Source: Desulfovibrio sp. UBA6121 (GTDB lineage Bacteria > Desulfobacterota > Desulfovibrionia > Desulfovibrionales > Desulfovibrionaceae). Taken from it: 28,738 nucleotides of DNA. The DNA lies in the NCBI GenBank assembly GCA_002422505.1, contig DIVX01000092.1:195-28932 (forward strand), in the 5' to 3' direction. This document shows positions 16,213-24,600 of the stretch, piece by piece (within the stretch, counting starts at the first letter, position 1; the number at the start of each line of letters is the position of its first letter). The notes under the pieces were generated by a model. The model saw only the letters and a list, made by a program, of their open reading frames with translations. It had not been told where the DNA came from and did no database searches. The position numbers were made by a program, and so were the translations under genes.

Positions 16213-16545
16213 CTACTTCACCGGCTTCAGGCGCACGGCGGTGCCGTAGCAGGAGTAGTAGCGGTCGCCCTCCGGGTGGAAGGCCACGCTTTCGCGGTAG
16301 CCCAGTATGGCGTCGGCGTTGACCTCAAGGGCCTGGGCGATGAGGCCGTAGAAGGCGTTGTCGAAGTTGTAGCTGCGGCAGACGATGAGCCCGAAGGTGC
16401 CCAGCACCTCGCGCGCGGGGATTGCGTCCAGGGTGACGATCTTGAAGCGCCCGCCCATGTAGACGTCTTTGGCGTGGCCCAGGCGCGGGTCGGACTTGGC
16501 GTCCTCCTCCACGGGCTTGGTCTTGGTGCCCTTGAATATGGCCAT
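16213..16545 (-). CDS. YbjQ/UPF0145-like small protein
   Basis: This 110-residue cytosolic protein resembles the YbjQ/UPF0145 family (putative heavy-metal-binding fold, pentameric in known members). The similarity is the segment AREVLGTFGLIVCRSYNFDNAFYGLIAQALEVNADAILGYRES: a beta-strand, a helix, then a conserved ADAILG strand. Function in the family is not established. The ATG at 16545 is supported by AAAAAAGGAG just upstream on the minus strand; the much longer open frame toward 16905 runs through short tandem repeats and is not coding. It has its own terminator, so it is probably monocistronic. Confidence 0.7.
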   Translation of the reverse strand: MAIFKGTKTKPVEEDAKSDPRLGHAKDVYMGGRFKIVTLDAIPAREVLGTFGLIVCRSYNFDNAFYGLIAQALEVNADAILGYRESVAFHPEGDRYYSCYGTAVRLKPVK

Positions 16546-16992
16546 GCGTGCTCCTTTTTTCGTCCTGGCCGGGGTGCGCCGATTGCGCGCCGATTGCGCG
16601 CCGGGTTCGTGTCGATTCCCTGTGGCCTGTGCTTGCGCGCCTGTCGATAGCTTGCCGATAGCTTGCAGGCCGTCTCTCGCTCGTCCGCGCGTGCGGATTG
16701 TGTTGGTGCTTGCGCGCCCTGCCCGCCGGGCGGCTTGTGCCGGGTGGGCTTCTCTCGGTCCGTCACGCCTGGCAAAGCATGCCTGGCAGAGCATGCCTGG
16801 CAGAGCAGACCTGGCAGAGCATGCCTGGCAGAGCACGCCCGACACTTCAGGCCCTGCTGTGCCCGCCTGCGATGCCCGCCCACAGTATCCAACCGGCAGC
16901 TCCACCGGGGCTTGTAGCGCATCCCGCCCCTGGCAGGCAAGGCGTAGGGGCGCTGTTGCGTAGAACGCGGCCCGGCAGGCTTGCTGCGCGCT
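16546..16992. other. Gene-free stretch with three different short tandem repeats
   Basis: No gene is supported in these 447 bases. They hold an 11-bp unit GCCGATTGCGC twice (16578-16599), another 11-bp unit CGATAGCTTGC twice (16645-16666), and the 14-bp minisatellite listed separately. The promoter of the YbjQ-like gene must lie near its right side, but no clear -35/-10 pair was found. Open frames through it shift with the repeats. Confidence 0.7.
16764..16833. repeat. 14-bp minisatellite, five units
   Basis: The unit CATGCCTGGCAGAG is repeated head-to-tail at 16764, 16778, 16792, 16806 and 16820. Three units are identical and two carry a few changes (CACGCCTGGCAAAG, CAGACCTGGCAGAG); a sixth decays after CACGCC. 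Because 14 is not a multiple of three, it does not encode a peptide repeat. It is not CRISPR, as there are no spacers. Confidence 0.92.
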
Positions 16993-19719
16993 CTACGGCG
17001 CAACCTCCAGCACGTAAGCCTCGTCCCACTTGAGCACGGCGGCTGCGGCCTGGCGCACGTCCTCCGCGCTCAGGGCCTGGGCGGCCTCCACCAGCTTGCG
17101 CTCGGCCTCGCGGTCCAGCCCCTGCACCAGCGCCCCGGCGGCCTCGCGGCTGCGCGCCATGAGCCCCTGCCGGTCCTGGTAGTAGTCGCCCGCCAGGATG
17201 TTCTTGGCGCGCGTCAGTTCCTCTTGGGGCAGCGGCGTGGCCGCCAGCTCGGTCGAGGCCTTGCGGAAGCCCTCCAGGGCCTGGGGCAGCTTGTCCGGGT
17301 CGGAGCCGATGTAGAAGGCCATGAACCCGGCCTCGCGGTATTGCGAAAGAAAGGCCGTAACCGTGTAGCCCAGGCCCTGCTTGTCGCGCATGTCGCGGAA
17401 GAGCAGGCCGCTTTGCCCGGCCAGGGCGGCGCGCAAAAGCGAGAGCCGGGCGCTCATGTCCTGGTCCGCGCGCCCCGGGGCCTTGAAGATGACGAAGAGG
17501 TGCGCCTGGTTGCGCTCCGGCAGGTGCAGCACGGTCTTGGACTTGGCCTTCCAGGCCGGGGCCGTGGCGCTGGCCTTGCGCACGCCCTGCGGGGTCAGCT
17601 CCCTGGCCAGGGTGGTGGCAAAGGCCGTCAGGGCGGCCTCGTCGAACTGGCCGCACACCGAGAGCACAAAGGGCTGGGCCGACTGCCGCTTCCAGTAGGA
17701 CGCGGCCTGGGCGCGGGTGAAGCCCGCCACCTGTCCGGGGTCGCCCAGGCGCAGGTACGCGTGCGGGGCGGATTCGAAGAGCAGGCCTGGCAGCTTGCGG
17801 AAGGCCAGGCCCAGGGGCTGGTCCTCTCCGCGTTTGATGGCGTTCAGCTGATCCTCTTTGGCGCGGGCCAGTTCGGCCTCGGCCAGGGCGGGGCTGGTCA
17901 ACGTCTCGCGCAGCAGGGCGAGCATGTCCGGGGTGAAGCGGCTGGGAAACTTCGCGCCCAGGCTGAAGGTCTCGCTGCCGGCGCTGGCGGAAAGCGCCGC
18001 TGCCCGGTCGGAGAGAAAGTCCTCCACCTGCGTGGCGGAGCGGGTTTTGGTGCCGCGCGAAAGCAGCGAGGCCGTGAGCGCGCCCAGGCCCTGCTCGCCC
18101 GGCTGGAGCAGGCCGTCGCCGCCGGGCCAGGCCAGGGAGAGCGCGGTGTAGGGCAGGGTGGCGTCCGGCTGCAGCACAAGAATGCCGCCGCCCGGCAGGC
18201 TGAGCTGGCGCACGCCCTGGCCTGTGGCCTGGGCCTTGGCCGCGCTGGCGGCCTTGGCGGCGGGCCAGCGGCGTTCCAGGGCGCGCAAAAGCGGTGCTTC
18301 GGCGATTGCCGCGCCCTTGGGGGCCAGGATGACGGCGCGCATGGCCTCGGGCCGGAAGAATTCGCGGTGCATGGCGGCCAGTTGGGCGCGGTCCGTGGCG
18401 GCAATGCCCGCAAGGTAGTTGGCCTCGCCCTGTTGCCCGCCCTCGAAGGCATACTGGTGCAACAGCTTGCCCGCCAGGCCGCCGATGGTCTCCCGCGCCA
18501 GGAACATGCCCGCCTCGATGTTGGTGCGTGCGCGGGAAAGCTCCGCGTCGGTCACGCTCGCGGGGTCGAAGCCCGCCAGCTCCCTGGCCAGGGCGTCCCA
18601 GAACGCGGGCAGCTTGTCCGCGTCGAGCACGGCGTTGACCATGAGCACGCCGCTGCGCTCCAGATTGTACACGCCAACGCCGATGGTATCCACCAGGCGC
18701 TCTTCGTACTTGAACTTGCGGTACAGGCGGGAGGTTTCGTCGCCGCCCAGCACTTGCGCCAGCATGTCCAGCCCGGCCATCTTGGCCGAGCGGAAGTCCG
18801 GCGCGGGGAAGGCCAGGCCCAGGTGCACCTTGTTCCACATGCCGGGCACCACCTTGAGCTGCGCGCCGGTGGCCGGGGCCACGGCAAAAGGCTGCGGCGG
18901 GGTGCTGCGCCCGGTGTTGGCTATGCCGCCCAGCAGGCGCTCGGCCTCGGCCTGCACCTCTGCCGCCTTGACCTTGCCCACAACGCACAGCACCATGTTC
19001 TGCGGCTGGTACAGCGGGGCGATATATTCGCGCATGGAGGCGCTGGTCACGGCGCGCACGGTGTCGCGGGTGCCGATGATGGGCCACTCGTAGCTGCCGC
19101 CCTGCCAGAGCATGCCCTGTAAGGTCTGGAAGAGCAGGTTGTCCGGGGTGTCCTCGCCGCGTTTCAGCTCGGCCAGCACCACCTCCTTCTCGCTTTCCAG
19201 CTCCGCCGGAATCAGCGCGGGCTTGAAGGTCATGTCGGCCACCACTTGCAGGCCCATCTTCCAGGCGCTGTCGGGCAGCTCCACATGGTACACGGTGTAG
19301 TCGAAGCTCGTGGCCGCGTTCAGGCTGCCGCCTGCGGCCTCGATGCGCCGGGCCGCTTCGCCGGGGCCCATCTGGTTCGGGCCGGGGTCGCCCGCGCCCT
19401 TGAAGACCATGTGCTCCAGCACATGGCTTATGCCCGCCTGGGCCGGGGTTTCATAGGCGCTGCCCGCGTGCACCAGCATGCGTATGTGCGCCAGGGGAAA
19501 GCGGCCGTCCTCTTTCACCAGCACGCCCAGGCCATTTTTGAGGCGCAAAAAGCTCACGCCTTCGATGTGGTTCGAGGGGGCCTCGTCCTTCTTGAGATCC
19601 ACCTTGTGGGCGGTGGCGGGCCGGGGCGCTTTTTTCGGGGCGGCTTTGGGGGCCGCCAGCGCGGCTGAGGCGGAAAAGACCAGCAGGGCGGCGAGAAGCC
19701 AGGAGAGGGTGCGGCGCAT
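16993..19719 (-). CDS. Secreted M16 zinc peptidase with two M16 units (pitrilysin/PqqL type)
   Basis: This is a 908-residue exported protease. A Sec signal peptide (about 1-23, ending ALAA) is followed by an Ala/Lys/Pro-rich stretch to about 45. The first M16 unit carries the inverted zinc motif H99-VL-E102-H103 (ISHVLEHMVFKG), with a downstream acidic helix ELESEKEVVLAEL around 173-185 that supplies the third ligand. The second unit (from about 465) lacks HxxEH (GEQGLGALTASLL) but keeps RDKQGLGYTV, as in the non-catalytic half of fused M16 enzymes. In many bacteria the two halves are separate genes; here they are one chain. Start 19719 (MRRTLSWLL) follows AAGGAG. Substrate unknown; periplasmic peptide degradation is likely. 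Confidence 0.92.
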   Translation of the reverse strand: MRRTLSWLLAALLVFSASAALAAPKAAPKKAPRPATAHKVDLKKDEAPSNHIEGVSFLRLKNGLGVLVKEDGRFPLAHIRMLVHAGSAYETPAQAGISHVLEHMVFKGAGDPGPNQMGPGEAARRIEAAGGSLNAATSFDYTVYHVELPDSAWKMGLQVVADMTFKPALIPAELESEKEVVLAELKRGEDTPDNLLFQTLQGMLWQGGSYEWPIIGTRDTVRAVTSASMREYIAPLYQPQNMVLCVVGKVKAAEVQAEAERLLGGIANTGRSTPPQPFAVAPATGAQLKVVPGMWNKVHLGLAFPAPDFRSAKMAGLDMLAQVLGGDETSRLYRKFKYEERLVDTIGVGVYNLERSGVLMVNAVLDADKLPAFWDALARELAGFDPASVTDAELSRARTNIEAGMFLARETIGGLAGKLLHQYAFEGGQQGEANYLAGIAATDRAQLAAMHREFFRPEAMRAVILAPKGAAIAEAPLLRALERRWPAAKAASAAKAQATGQGVRQLSLPGGGILVLQPDATLPYTALSLAWPGGDGLLQPGEQGLGALTASLLSRGTKTRSATQVEDFLSDRAAALSASAGSETFSLGAKFPSRFTPDMLALLRETLTSPALAEAELARAKEDQLNAIKRGEDQPLGLAFRKLPGLLFESAPHAYLRLGDPGQVAGFTRAQAASYWKRQSAQPFVLSVCGQFDEAALTAFATTLARELTPQGVRKASATAPAWKAKSKTVLHLPERNQAHLFVIFKAPGRADQDMSARLSLLRAALAGQSGLLFRDMRDKQGLGYTVTAFLSQYREAGFMAFYIGSDPDKLPQALEGFRKASTELAATPLPQEELTRAKNILAGDYYQDRQGLMARSREAAGALVQGLDREAERKLVEAAQALSAEDVRQAAAAVLKWDEAYVLEVAP

Positions 19720-19952
19720 GGGTGCTCCTTGCATTGGGTGCGTGCGGCGTTGCGGGCGAGTCCCGACGCCATGGCGCGCTGGGCGCGGGTTGTATTTGCG
19801 TGCCGGTGGTCCGGGCGCGCGCGGCCTGCCGTCATACTCCGCCGGGCGCGCGTTGCAGGTGCATAGATAAGCCTGCTGGGGCCGGGGAGCAAGGGGCGTG
19901 CGCAGGGCGGCCAATTTCAGCCCGCGCCGGAAGGCGAGCCTTGCCCGCCCGG

Positions 19953-19981
19953 TTGACCCGCAGCCCCGGCAGGGCTAGGCT
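19953..19981 (+). promoter_or_regulatory. Candidate promoter for the M15 peptidase gene, predicting a leaderless mRNA
   Basis: TTGACC (19953-19958), a 17-nt spacer ending GGGC, then TAGGCT (19976-19981). Only 7 nt separate the -10 from the ATG at 19989, and no Shine-Dalgarno site is present. Transcription would start at or beside the start codon. Confidence 0.5.
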
Positions 19982-19988
19982 CTGTGTC

Positions 19989-20918
19989 ATGTGGAACCTT
20001 TTTGCACACTTTGGCTGGCACGGCGTGCATCCGGGCAAACGGCATTGGTGGCGTCTGCTGGCGCTTACCGCCCTTGTTCTGTGGTGCCTTGCGGGGCGCA
20101 CCGGGGCCGTTTCCCCGCAGTCGTCGTCCCGGCTTTCGGCGCAAGAGAGCCTGCCCGCCGAGGCCGCCCTGGACCTGCGCGTGCTGCGCAGCGCCTACCC
20201 GGACGCCGTGGCGGGCATGGAACGCGGGGCCTCCGGTCATTTGGAGCTGGTGCTGAAGGACGGCACGCGCCTTGTGTATGACGATGGCCGGGCGCGCACG
20301 CCTGAAGAGGCCGAGCAGTCCCCGGACATCCGCACCATGCTGGCCCAGGTGTACCCCTTGGGCCGGGTGAGCAAGTGCAGCGCCTACCCGGAGCCCGGCG
20401 TGGACCCTGGCCGCCACCGGGTGCTGGCGTTCTTTGAGGCGCTTTACGGCCACAGCGAGGACGAAGTGCGCTCCCACTGCCGTCCGGTCGCTTTCGACGG
20501 CCACGCGGCCCCCTTCAACGCCCGGCACGGCGCGGCGGCGGCCTTGGAGCGCGTCTGGGCGCGCCTTGCGCCGCAATCGGCCCGGCATCCTGAGTGGCGG
20601 CACGTGCTGCGGCCCTTTGGCGGCACCCTCTGCTGGCGCGCCATCGCGGACACGGAGCGCTTGAGCCCGCACTCCTTCGGCATGGCCGTCGATTTGAACC
20701 CGCACCTGGCTTACTGGCTCACCGAGGCGCACCCGGAACGCGTGCCCGGCCAAGTGCTGGCCTTTCCGCCGCAGATCGTGGAAGCCTTCGAGGCCGAGGG
20801 CTTCATCTGGGGCGGCAAGTGGGCGGCCTTCGACCTCATGCACTTCGAGTACCGGCCGGAACTGGTGCTCAAGGCGCGCCTGCTGCGCGACGGAACGGCT
20901 TTGCCCCACAAGTCCTGA
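19989..20918 (+). CDS. M15-family (VanY-like) D-Ala-D-Ala carboxypeptidase domain protein
   Basis: This 309-residue envelope protein has an N-terminal signal anchor (about 20-40, HWWRLLALTALVLWCLAGRTGA). Its C-terminal M15 zinc peptidase domain has metal ligands H228 and D235 in SPHSFGMAVDLN and H285 in DLMHFEYRPEL, with FIWGGKW between them, as in the M15_4 subfamily. Such enzymes trim peptidoglycan stem peptides or act as endolysin-like peptidases. The ATG at 19989 has no ribosome-binding site, and a strong promoter ends 7 nt upstream; GTG at residue 13 is the alternative start. Longer open frames from 19722 cross the intergenic region and are rejected. It is divergent from the M16 peptidase gene. 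Confidence 0.85.
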   Translation: MWNLFAHFGWHGVHPGKRHWWRLLALTALVLWCLAGRTGAVSPQSSSRLSAQESLPAEAALDLRVLRSAYPDAVAGMERGASGHLELVLKDGTRLVYDDGRARTPEEAEQSPDIRTMLAQVYPLGRVSKCSAYPEPGVDPGRHRVLAFFEALYGHSEDEVRSHCRPVAFDGHAAPFNARHGAAAALERVWARLAPQSARHPEWRHVLRPFGGTLCWRAIADTERLSPHSFGMAVDLNPHLAYWLTEAHPERVPGQVLAFPPQIVEAFEAEGFIWGGKWAAFDLMHFEYRPELVLKARLLRDGTALPHKS

Positions 20919-21491
20919 AGCCTCGGAAGTCCCCTCGACGCCTCTGGCCTTGCGCCCTGCCTTGAGGCTTGAAAATCCGCCCGGCGCAATGCTCCGCAAG
21001 GTTCGCGCCGCCCTGCAAGACCAGCCGCGCAGCGTTTCCCTGCAATTGCCCCCTTGGCGGTTTCGTATAGCGCCCGCGCTGCTCCATCCCCTTGGCGCAA
21101 GGGAAAGGCAGAGGCGGCTCTTCGTTTGCGTCCCGCCACGTGAAAAGGGTTGCTGCCCGGCCAAGTTCTGCGGGGCCAAGGGCGGCTTGCTGCCGCAATG
21201 CTGGCCGCGCTTCCGCGAGCGGGCCGCAGACGGCACAGGCTTGCGCCGCGCCTTTGGGCGCGAGGATGAGCCTGGACGGGGCGTGGTTCAGAACAGGGAC
21301 AGGTGGGTTTGGCGGGTCTGGATCTTTTGGGCCAGCAGGGTGCGCCGCAAGAGCTGCGCGGGCAGCTCGGCCAGGAAGGGCGAGGGCTCCTATGCGGTGG
21401 TTGCGCCATACAAGGTGTGCGAGCGGGCCGCAGACGGCTCAGGCTTGCGCCGCGCCTTTGGGCGCGAGGATGAGCCTGGACGGGGCGCGGC
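20919..21491. other. Gene-free stretch holding copies of the neighbouring helicase gene's 3' end
   Basis: No intact gene is supported between the M15 gene and the helicase stop. From 21217 it consists of a tandem copy of the helicase 3' end. A shorter, older-looking match lies at about 21095-21141. The remaining 20919-21090 is GC-rich with no recognisable feature except an AAGCCTC/GAGGCTT inverted pair with a wide loop (20918-20970). Open frames through here on both strands come from the duplication. Confidence 0.75.
21217..21420 (-). pseudogene. Outer copy of a 204-bp tandem duplication of the EndoQ-UvrD gene 3' end
   Basis: Bases 21217-21420 repeat 21421-21624 head-to-tail with 7 differences in 204. 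The inner copy holds the genuine last 44 codons of the helicase gene plus 71 bases of downstream sequence. The outer copy still reads (minus strand) RSHTLYGATTA, but a TAG replaces the Gln codon of TTAQEP. It then continues EPSPFLAELPAQLL to the same SLF end. It has no start and is non-coding debris. The junctions carry GCGAGCGGGC three times at 204-bp spacing. Confidence 0.9.
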
Positions 21492-21624
21492 TCAGAACAG
21501 GGAAAGGTGGGTTTGGCGGGTCTGGATCTTTTGGGCCAGCAGGGTGCGCCGCAAGAGCTGCGCGGGCAGCTCGGCCAGGAAGGGCGAGGGCTCCTGCGCG
21601 GTGGTTGCGCCATACAAGGTGCGC
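21421..21624. repeat. Inner copy of the 204-bp tandem duplication (contains the real gene end)
   Basis: This is about 97% identical to 21217-21420 at the DNA level. It covers the final codons of the EndoQ-UvrD gene and the first bases after its stop (stop at 21492-21494). The unit is 68 codons long. Since the extra copy lies beyond the stop codon, the protein is unchanged. Confidence 0.92.
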
Positions 21625-24600
21625 GAGCGGGCAAAAGAAAGGCACAGGCGGCTCTTGGCCCGCGTCATGCCCACGTAGAGCAGGCGGCGCTCCTCGGCCA
21701 GGGCCTGCGGGTCCGGGGCATCGCCAGAACCCGCAACGGCCCGCGCAAAGGGCAGAACGCCCTGCTCCAGGGCAGGCAGGAACACGGCCTCGAATTCCAG
21801 ACCCTTGGCCGCGTGCAGGGTCAAAATACGCACCTTTTGCGCCGATTGGCGGATGCTGGCGAAGCCCGTTTCCAGGCGCACCCAGTCCAGCAGGCCCACC
21901 CAGCCGCCGTGTTCGTCAAAGGCGTGGCACAGGTCGCGGAAGGCCGCGCCGTCCCAGAAGAAGCGGTCAAAGGGCGGGGTTTCGCGCAGGGCGGCGGGCA
22001 GCACGCGCGGGCCCTGCAACAGCAAAAATTCCGGCAGGTCGGCGTCCACCCGGTGCTGGTCTTCGGCCTGGGCTTCCCAATCGTCTGCATTGCCCCCCGC
22101 AGCGCCAGCCGCCGCATTGCGCGCGGGCAGGCCGAAGAGCCGCTCGGCCACGCGCAGAATGGCCGCCACGCGCGGTTCTTCCCAGAACACCTCGGTTTCC
22201 GGCGCGGAGCAGGGCAGCCCGGCCAGCTCCAGGGCGGCCTTGAGCGGCGGGATGAGCCCGCGGAAGCGCACCAGCACGGCAACATCGCCGGGGGCCAGGC
22301 CTGCGCCGCCATCGGCCTCCATGAGCGTAAGGCTGGTGCCACCCAAGAGTTTGGAGATGCGCGCGGCCACCAGACGGGCCTCGTGCCGGGCGTCTGGCGC
22401 TTCCACAAGCTCGATGTCCCACGCGCGCCCCGGCAGGGCCAGCAGCCTGGGAGGCGTGGGCAGCAGCGCGGCTGCGGCGTCCAGAATGCCCTGGCCGCTG
22501 CGGTAGTTTTCGGCCAGGCTGACCACGCGCAAGGTGGGCCAGCGTGCGGCCAGGCGTTCGCGCACATCGCCCGCCGCGCCCCGGAAGCCGTAGATGCTCT
22601 GGTCGGGATCGCCGATGGCGAAGAAGCCCGCGCCGGGAACGCGCTTGGGCGGCTGGCCGTCGTTTGCCGTATCGTCCTTCTCCGCGCCGTCCCTGGCTCC
22701 GTCAGCGGAGGCGTCGTCCGCCTCGCCCACGCCTTCGCTTGCGGGCGCGGGGCTCCCGGCCAGGCCCAGCACGGCCTCCAGTTGCAAGGCGGATAGGTCC
22801 TGCACCTCGTCCACCAGCAGGTGGGCGAAGGGTGCGGCAAAGCCCGGCGTGCGCACCAGGGCCAGCAGGTATTCCAGCAGATCTGTGAAGTCCGCCTGAT
22901 TGCGCAGGGCCTTGGTTTCGGCCACGGCCAGGGCGGCTTGGCAGGCGCGTTCGGCGTGCGGGCCGCTCAAGGGGACCAGCGTTTCCCGCGCCAGGGCGTG
23001 GCGGCGATGCAGGGCCAGGGCCTCGGCCTTGGTCAGCTCCTGGCCGCCAGCGGCGCGCAGGGCCTCCAGAAACATGCGCCGGGCGGCGTCCTCTGAGAGC
23101 AGCACCGGGGGCTGGCCCTCGCGCGTGGTCCAAAGGTCCAGGGCCAGGGCGTGCAGGGTGTCGGCCAGGGGCAGGCGCGCCTCCGGCCCGAGGCGTGCGG
23201 TCAGGCGCTCGTGCAGTTCGTCCGCCGCGCGGCGGGTGAAGGTGACGATGGCCAGGGCTTCCGGCCGCTCGCCCGCCTCCAGCAGGCGCAGCACGCGGGC
23301 CAGCAGGGTGTGCGTTTTGCCCGTGCCCGGCCCGGCCAGCACCAGCACTGGGCCTGTGGCCGCATCTGCGCGGGCGTCGGGGGAAGCAGCGGGGGAAAAC
23401 GCCGGGGCGAGCCCGGCCACGACGGCGGCCTCCTGGGCCGGATTCAGGCCCCTGGGAGGGGCGGCGGAAGTGCTGGCGGCAGGGCCTGCCGGTGCGGGGT
23501 CGCCTTCGGCTTCGGTCTCCGGCTCGGACGGGGTGGCGGCCGGGCGGCGGCCCCGGCGCAAGGGCATGCCCGCGAGCATGCGGCCCTGGCGCATCTGGGC
23601 GCGCTCCTCCGGCGTGAACACGGTGATGACGCCGTACTCGCCGTCGAACCCCGCGCTGCGCAGCACCTTGCCCGCGCGCATGCGCTCCACGGCCTCGGCC
23701 AGCACGGGCGCGGCGCGGGCGATGTCCGGCAGGGGGGTCTCGCGCAGGATGCCCAGCTCCGGCCCCAGGCGCTCCAGCAGGCGGAAATATTCGGCGGTGA
23801 CGGCCTTGCTGCCCGCGCCCACGTCCAGCACCTCGCCCAGCACCTCCCGCAGGGGGATGAGGCTGTGGTAGCCGGGCTGGCCTTGGGGCTGCGCAGGTTC
23901 GGAGCGGTCGGCCAGGGCCAGCACGCGGTGCAGCACGCCCAGGGTGGCGGGCTTGCCGCACACCGGGCACAGACCCTTGTGGGCCAGAGTTTCGCCGGGC
24001 TCCATGCTCCAGTTGCACTTGCGGTGCCCGTCCAGGTGATATTTGCCTTCCTCCGGGAAGAACTCCAGCGTGCCCAGGAACTCGCACTCCGCGTCCTCGC
24101 CCGTCTGGTGGGCGCGCAGGGCGGCGCGCAGGCCGCCGAAGCTGGCCTCGCCCCGGAACAGGTTGGCCTCGCGCCCCAGCTTCTCGCCGGAGTGCGCGTC
24201 GGAGTTGGAGATCATGCGGTAGCGGTCCAGGGCGGAAAGGGTCCAGTTCATGCCGGGATCGCTGGACAGCCCGGTCTCCATGGCGAAAATATGGTCCGAC
24301 AGGTCCGCGTAGCATTCCTCCACGCTGTCGAAGCCGCTCATGGAGCCGAAGAGCGAGAACCAGGGCGTCCAGATGTGCGCGGGCACAAGAAAGGCCTGCG
24401 GGTGGACCGAGAGCACCATTTCCAGCAGGTTGCGGCTGTCCAGCCCCAGGATGGGGCGGCCGTCGGAGGCCAGGTTGCCCACCTGGGCCAGCTTGGCGTT
24501 CAGGGCCTTGGCGGCGTCCAGGCTGGGCAGGTACACCAGATTGTGCACCTTGCGCACCTTGCCGCCGCGTTTGTAGATGGAGCTGATTTCGCCCTGGAGC

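Noticed and set aside
16764..16833. Possible CRISPR array
   Set aside because: Units of 14 bp follow each other without spacers and no cas genes are nearby; it is a minisatellite.
16981..19122. 713-codon plus-strand open frame opposite the M16 peptidase
   Set aside because: The minus-strand M16 protein has catalytic motifs, a signal peptide and a ribosome-binding site; this frame is its Gly/Ala/Leu-rich shadow.
20711..21634. Minus-strand open frame with an internal protein repeat near the helicase end
   Set aside because: The repeat is produced by the 204-bp DNA duplication read in a wrong frame; no domain or ribosome-binding site.
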